This document shows positions 6,944 to 10,644 of a stretch of DNA of 10,644 nucleotides, piece by piece. The notes under the pieces are model-generated. The model was not told where the DNA came from. It made no database searches and worked only from the letters and a program-made list of their open reading frames with translations. The translations under genes were made by a program, and so were the position numbers. This DNA is from an uncultured Lachnospiraceae bacterium (GTDB taxonomy: Bacteria; Bacillota; Clostridia; Lachnospirales; Lachnospiraceae), in contig CAMWUU010000095.1 of NCBI GenBank assembly GCA_947177515.1, positions 1 through 10,644 on the forward strand, given 5' to 3'. The stretch's first letter is position 1; each line of letters begins with the position of its first letter.

Positions 6944-8346
6944 TCTAATTGTAAGATACAGCAGGCGGTGTCCGCAGGATCGTTGGGATTGGCAGCCGTG
7001 ACTATCACGGTGAGTATGTCCATATCGTCCGTTACCGTGCCGGTGATCTCACCTGTATCGGGGTTTAATGTCAACCCTTCCGGCAAGGGGGTACTGCTGT
7101 ATGTATAATCTGCATCTGAAGCAAAGATCAGGACGGGTGTCATAGCAACAGGATCGCCTGGAGTCAGCGTTTCGGACACCCCCCGGTAGGCCAGGTGAAC
7201 ACTGCGGGGATAGGCTTCATCGTTGAGCACCGGACCATTCATGAAGCTTTCCACACCGCCATAATAAGCTGGATTTGTTTCAATATGGTTGTCAACGAAC
7301 TTCACTCCGTTGACAACCGTCTGGGCACCAACCAAAAGATATCTGGTGCGGTCTTTCCTGTTGTCATTATAGTTCGGGTCTACTGCGTACCAATTCCCGT
7401 CTTCCATCTGCACATAGTTCCATCGGTGCGATCCTCCCGAGGCTTCAATGCCATGCACGTTGACACAGGGAATGTCCAGCGCATCGCAAAGTGCCTTGAA
7501 TGCCGAGGCATAGCCCCCGCAGTCCGGACCTTCAACGCCCTTGCGGCCCTCCAAGGCAGTGATGGACTTCGTGGCATACCATGGATCACTGGTACCGCTC
7601 GATATGTCAGTATTGTATCCATTGTTTTCCGCCAGCCAGTCGTTGATATAATAAATTTGTGTTAGGCGGTCAGCCCCAGTGGGGATGGTACGGAGGATCG
7701 TTTCGATGTCAGCGTCCTGCTGGGCCATCGCGCTACGAATATCCCACTTCCCGTCAGGACGAAAGTCCTCTCTTCTTATCTCATAGTAGGATGCGTTTCC
7801 TACATCAGGTTTGCTGTGGTTTGCGCATAGCGCAAGGCAATAATACCTTCTGCCATTGCGGTTGAACTCTATGCGGTATACCCCATTTATCCAAAATACC
7901 TCCGAATGATCTCTCCAAAATGCGGACATCACTGTGCGAATGCAGTTGGCAATATAATCCTTCGTATTCTGATCTGTTTCTTTGGTTTCAGTGGTGGTAA
8001 CCAAAATAGCGGTATAACGGGTCGTGCTGCCATCAGAAGAAGTAACCGTCCCGCGCATAAACTCGCCCGGCATATCAGTGCGAATATTATCTCCTTCCAG
8101 GTCATAGTACTCGTCTTCGATCAGATAGTCCTTATATCCATCGCCATCTGCCGCTTCTTCCAGTGTCTTGTAGAGTGTAAGGGCGTAATCGGGCAGCTCT
8201 ACCCGGTCGATCCATTTCAGCTCGCTGGCCGGTTTCAAATCAACCTGTCCATCATCCACAGATGCCCACGCCACCCCCGGCAGCAGAGTCAGCGACATAT
8301 ACAGTGCCAACAAGGCCAATAACAATCGGGTCGTTCTTCGTTTCAT
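6940..8346 (-). CDS. Secreted transglutaminase-like protein with He_PIG module (downstream copy)
   Basis: This is a predicted extracellular protein of 468 residues. It begins with a Sec signal peptide (MKRRTTRLLL then a hydrophobic core, cleavage probably after AWA at residue 28). A conserved N-terminal region of unknown function spans about 30-200. The transglutaminase-like core at about 225-345 carries a plausible Cys276 (GPDCGGYAS), His307 (SHRWNY) and Asp323 (WYAVDPNY) triad. A putative Ig/He_PIG module lies at about 390-468 (LPEGLTLNPDTGEITG). Such folds act as cross-linking enzymes, peptidases or inactive binders; the reaction here cannot be told. The start was set by AAAGGAG 10 bases upstream of 8346, with the signal peptide beginning exactly there; a longer frame to 8385 lacks this. 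The protein ends abruptly at CILQLE, with SLH remnants following in other frames, suggesting loss of its wall anchor. It is probably cotranscribed with the copy upstream. Confidence 0.83.
   Translation of the reverse strand: MKRRTTRLLLALLALYMSLTLLPGVAWASVDDGQVDLKPASELKWIDRVELPDYALTLYKTLEEAADGDGYKDYLIEDEYYDLEGDNIRTDMPGEFMRGTVTSSDGSTTRYTAILVTTTETKETDQNTKDYIANCIRTVMSAFWRDHSEVFWINGVYRIEFNRNGRRYYCLALCANHSKPDVGNASYYEIRREDFRPDGKWDIRSAMAQQDADIETILRTIPTGADRLTQIYYINDWLAENNGYNTDISSGTSDPWYATKSITALEGRKGVEGPDCGGYASAFKALCDALDIPCVNVHGIEASGGSHRWNYVQMEDGNWYAVDPNYNDNRKDRTRYLLVGAQTVVNGVKFVDNHIETNPAYYGGVESFMNGPVLNDEAYPRSVHLAYRGVSETLTPGDPVAMTPVLIFASDADYTYSSTPLPEGLTLNPDTGEITGTVTDDMDILTVIVTAANPNDPADTACCILQLE
7044..7218. 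repeat. Near-identical 3' arm (He_PIG part), downstream copy
   Basis: This stretch encodes the linker and He_PIG module and matches 8720-8894 at an offset of 1676 bases with few differences. The 9-base change in offset relative to the 5' arm reflects three codons of net length difference in the diverged middle. Confidence 0.85.
7934..8327. repeat. Near-identical 5' arm, downstream copy
   Basis: This stretch encodes the signal peptide and N-terminal region and matches 9619-10012 at a constant offset of 1685 bases with only scattered substitutions, mostly silent. It is part of the tandem gene duplication. Confidence 0.85.
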
Positions 8347-8573
8347 GTCGTTTCGGCTCCTTTCCTTTTTATCGGCTCCCGGCAAAACAAGGGGAAATTG
8401 TTTTTTACAGAGCCGTCAGTACGGGCGTTCGTAATTCCTGCCCGTGGTGTTGCAAGTTTGCGCCACAAATACGCCACTACATCCGCATGGGAGCAGTCTT
8501 CTTCCGGGTTTGTTATCACTCTGTCAGGATCGATAAGCCCCGCACTTGCAGCCCAGGCTACGGTTCTATAATA
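8343..8573 (-). pseudogene. SLH-repeat remnant severed by an in-frame TGA
   Basis: Directly after the TGA at 8574-8576 the same frame stays open for 76 codons. It encodes an SLH-like repeat: YYRTVAWAASAGLIDP, then CSHADVVAYLWRKLATP. With the residues just before the stop (KNTDVARSD) it forms a standard SLH start. The tail after ATPRAG is not SLH-like and runs into the leader of the next gene, ending in a TGA that overlaps that gene's ATG (ATGA). One nonsense change in the upstream transglutaminase-like gene explains it; programmed readthrough is possible but unsupported. Confidence 0.65.
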
Positions 8574-10022
8574 TCAGTCGCTCCTGGCCACGTCGGTGTT
8601 TTTCAGGCCTGAAGCAAGTGGGAACTCCAGCGTACATCTGGCAGTGTCTGTAGGATGAGTGGGATCGGCCGCCGTGACCGTCACAAGGAGCATTTCCGCG
8701 TTGTCCGTTATCGTGCCAGTGATCTCACCTGTATCGGGGTTTAATGTCAACCCTTCTGGCAAGGGGGTACTGCTGTATGTATAATCCGCATCTGAAGCAA
8801 AGATCAGGACGGGTGTCATAGCAACAGGATCGCCTGGAGTCAGTGTTTCGGGCAACACCCAGTAGGCCAGGTGAACGCTGCGGGGATAGGCTTCGTCGCT
8901 CAATACCGGGCCGTTGGTAAAATCAGTACCTCCGGCATAATACGACCGGTTATGCACAGGGTGGGTTTCAAGAAATTCCTTTCTATTAACCACCGTTTTA
9001 CTGCCAACCAGAAGCCATTTTGTGAGATTCGCGCTATTATCATTTCTGTCATCATAGGTCACATCCACCGCGTACCATTTACCGTCCTCCATCTGAATAT
9101 AATTCCATCTGTGTCCCGTATTCTTCGCCACCCGTCCGGTCACAGTGACGCAGGGGATACCGAGTTTATCGCACAGCACTTTGAATGCGCTGGCATAGCC
9201 AGAACAAACCGGCCCGTCGGCATCATCCAAACCTTCCAGAGCGCTGATACATTCATACGCATACCATGGACCGTCCCCATCCTTTTTTACGGTAGTATTG
9301 TATTGATTGTTTGCTGCCAGCCACTTGTTAAGATAATAGATTTGCACGAACCGGTCGGCTCCGGCAGGGATGGTACCGAGTATCTTTTCGACATCGGCAT
9401 CGCGCTGAGCCATTGCCCCCCGAATGTCCCACTGGCCGTCCGTGCGAAAGCCTGGCCTTCTAATCTCATAGTAGGATGCGTTTTCTACATCAGGTTTGCT
9501 GCGGTTTGCGCATAGCGCAAGACCATAATACCTTCTGCCATTGCGGTTGAACTCTATGCGGTATACCCCTTTTATCCAAAATACCTCCTGATGATCGAAC
9601 TTGAATGCAGAAACTGCCGTGCGAATGCAGTTGGCAATATATTCCTTCGTGTTCTGATCCGTTTCTTTGGTTTCAGTGGTGGTAACCAAAATAGCGGTAT
9701 AACGGGTCGTGCTGCCATCAGAAGAAGTAACCGTCCCGCGCATAAACTCGCCCGGCATATCAGTGCGAATATTATCTCCTTCCAGGTCATAGTACTCGTC
9801 TTCGATCAGATAGTCCTTATATCCATCGCCATCTGCCGCTTCTTCCAGTGTCTTGTAGAGTGTAAGGGCGTAATCGGGCAGCTCTACCCGGTCGATCCAT
9901 CTCAGCTCGCTGGCCGGTTTCAAATCAACCTGTCCATCATCTACAGATGCCCACGCCACCCCCGGCAGCAGAGTCAGCGACATATACAGTGCCAATAAGG
10001 CCGATAACAACCGTCTTTTCAT
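8574..10022 (-). CDS. Secreted transglutaminase-like protein with He_PIG module (upstream copy)
   Basis: This 482-residue predicted secreted protein is the tandem paralogue of its downstream neighbour. A signal peptide (MKRRLLSALL onward, cleavage likely after AWA at residue 25) is followed by the same N-terminal region. The transglutaminase-like core has Cys273 (GPVCSGYAS), His304 (GHRWNY) and Asp320 (WYAVDVTY), and the He_PIG-like module lies near 390-468. The ATG at 10022 is supported by GGAAGGAG 7 bases upstream and by the signal peptide; a frame extending to 10088 has no such support. The N-terminal arm and the He_PIG part are almost identical to the other copy, while the catalytic middle has diverged, including the residue following the catalytic Cys and the loop before the His. 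It stops at ARSD in the middle of what would be an SLH repeat, so the product is probably released rather than wall-bound. Substrate and activity are unknown. Confidence 0.83.
   Translation of the reverse strand: MKRRLLSALLALYMSLTLLPGVAWASVDDGQVDLKPASELRWIDRVELPDYALTLYKTLEEAADGDGYKDYLIEDEYYDLEGDNIRTDMPGEFMRGTVTSSDGSTTRYTAILVTTTETKETDQNTKEYIANCIRTAVSAFKFDHQEVFWIKGVYRIEFNRNGRRYYGLALCANRSKPDVENASYYEIRRPGFRTDGQWDIRGAMAQRDADVEKILGTIPAGADRFVQIYYLNKWLAANNQYNTTVKKDGDGPWYAYECISALEGLDDADGPVCSGYASAFKVLCDKLGIPCVTVTGRVAKNTGHRWNYIQMEDGKWYAVDVTYDDRNDNSANLTKWLLVGSKTVVNRKEFLETHPVHNRSYYAGGTDFTNGPVLSDEAYPRSVHLAYWVLPETLTPGDPVAMTPVLIFASDADYTYSSTPLPEGLTLNPDTGEITGTITDNAEMLLVTVTAADPTHPTDTARCTLEFPLASGLKNTDVARSD
8720..8894. 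repeat. Near-identical 3' arm (He_PIG part), upstream copy
   Basis: This is the partner of 7044-7218. Similarity falls off on both sides: toward the catalytic core and toward the C-terminus, where the two genes end differently. Confidence 0.85.
9619..10012. repeat. Near-identical 5' arm, upstream copy
   Basis: This is the partner of 7934-8327. The match starts inside the signal peptide codons and fades at about codon 135, where amino-acid changes become common. Confidence 0.85.
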
Positions 10023-10144
10023 GAAACTTCTCCTTCCGTCATTTTTGTTATGAAAAAAATCCAAATGTTTAACTTGGAAACTCGTCACAAGGGCGCAGAG
10101 TATTACGAACCCCTGTGCTCTGCCATTATCGTGTTTACATTTCG

Positions 10145-10173
10145 ATTATACGTTATACAGGTGGGAATTGCAA
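10145..10173 (-). promoter_or_regulatory. Promoter of the tandem transglutaminase-like genes
   Basis: On the minus strand, -35 TTGCAA (10168-10173), a 17-base spacer and a perfect -10 TATAAT (10145-10150) precede the upstream copy. The start would be near 10138, giving a leader of about 115 bases. The leader contains a long-loop inverted repeat (GCAGAG...CTCTGC, about 10094-10124) of unknown meaning. No comparable promoter was seen before the downstream copy, which suggests cotranscription. Confidence 0.7.
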
Positions 10174-10228
10174 GGCTTTATCTGGAAATTTATTGTATTT
10201 TCACAGGCTAGGCAATCCTAGTGCTTGG

Positions 10229-10417
10229 TCAAGGGGGCGAAGCGGACAGAGAAATGCTCTTTGCCGCCTTGCCAGCGCCGGGGGTGGTCTGTTTCTCCTC
10301 CTTGGCCGGGTTAGCCTCCGGGACTGCCGGTCACTCCGGCTCAGCGTCCGCACGGATGGACAACAGGTCGATGACGTTTGTTTCGTCATGGATTTTCGAT
10401 TTCAATTTGCTCATCAT
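10229..10417 (-). CDS. Small unknown ORF interrupted by an in-frame TGA
   Basis: GGAGG (10423-10427) lies 5 bases before ATG 10417 and 8 before a second ATG at 10414. The first frame encodes 28 residues, MMSKLKSKIHDETNVIDLLS then IRADAEPE, and stops at TGA 10331-10333. The same frame then continues for 33 codons with a composition like a protein linker (PAVPEANPAKEEK, then TPGAGKAAKSISLSASPP) and ends at TGA 10229-10231. The product could be a genuine 28-residue peptide or a 61-codon small gene broken by one nonsense change. No signal peptide, membrane segment or known motif is visible. It lies upstream of the transglutaminase promoter, in the same direction. The function is unknown. Confidence 0.5.
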
Positions 10418-10433
10418 GTGTACCTCCATGTGA

Positions 10434-10644
10434 TAGTCGGGTCTGATTATTGATAGCTGCTACCAATAATGTGCCTCACCATCCTGCCGGAGGTAATCGA
10501 CCGCCACAGCACTGCTTTCGTGTCATTCTTTATGTAAGGGTGACTAACTGATTGCAAAGAATAGGACAAAGAGAAATTAAAGAAAATTTAATGGAATTGT
10601 GTATGCGGTTGTGGTAAAATAACAGCGTTGAACAATTAAACAAA
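10434..10644. other. Right-edge non-coding region with possible outward signals
   Basis: No gene is seen. A perfect 6-base inverted repeat, ATTAAA-GAAAA-TTTAAT, is at 10576-10592, and an extended -10-like TGGTAAAAT on the plus strand is at 10612-10620 without a matching -35. Together they could be the control region of a plus-strand gene beyond the window; evidence is weak. Confidence 0.3.

Noticed and set aside
8871..9515. Long plus-strand open frame (214 codons) across the upstream transglutaminase-like gene
   Set aside because: It is antisense to a gene with signal peptide, catalytic motifs and ribosome binding site; a similar antisense frame recurs in the paralogue (7195-7665), as expected from shared codon use. 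Its translation has no recognisable domain.

Overview
The window reads as the chromosome of a low-to-moderate GC, gut-type Clostridia (Bacillota), probably Lachnospiraceae or Oscillospiraceae. The evidence is AGGAGG-type ribosome binding sites, sigma-A promoters of the TTGACA/TATAAT kind, a potABCD operon headed by an XRE-cupin regulator, a lipobox on PotD, and surface proteins with transglutaminase, He_PIG and SLH modules. This placement comes from protein style, not from a database search. Genes fall in two minus-strand blocks, with one plus-strand gene between them.

Left block (1-4600, minus strand): a polyamine import operon transcribed right to left. It runs XRE-cupin regulator, potA (ATPase), potB and potC (permeases, overlapping by 7 bases), then potD (substrate-binding lipoprotein, whose C-terminus runs off the left edge). 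A consensus promoter (TTGACA-16-TATAAT) drives it. Just downstream of the -10 are three TAAACT-type half-sites forming two overlapping inverted repeats, a good candidate for the regulator's own operator. Two small hairpins lie in the leader.

Centre (4849-6521): a divergent plus-strand gene for an orphan HipA/CtkA-like protein kinase, with its own extended -10 promoter. After it come about 500 bases without an intact gene: one terminator-like hairpin and what looks like a small frameshifted gene remnant.

Right block (6558-10417, minus strand): two tandem paralogous genes for secreted transglutaminase-fold proteins (signal peptide, conserved N-terminal region, Cys-His-Asp core, He_PIG Ig-like module). 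Their ends are nearly identical at DNA level while the catalytic middle has diverged. Each is followed by the wreck of an SLH cell-wall anchoring region: after the upstream gene an in-frame TGA cuts off an SLH repeat, and after the downstream gene the SLH repeats survive only in other frames. A TTGCAA-17-TATAAT promoter precedes the pair. Further upstream is a small ORF with a strong ribosome binding site, also interrupted by an in-frame TGA. The right block looks like a surface-protein locus undergoing duplication, conversion and loss of its anchor.

No rRNA, tRNA, CRISPR array or insertion sequence was found. The most noteworthy items are the mosaic tandem transglutaminases with their severed SLH domains, the overlapping operator of the pot operon, and the cysteine-rich orphan HipA-like kinase.
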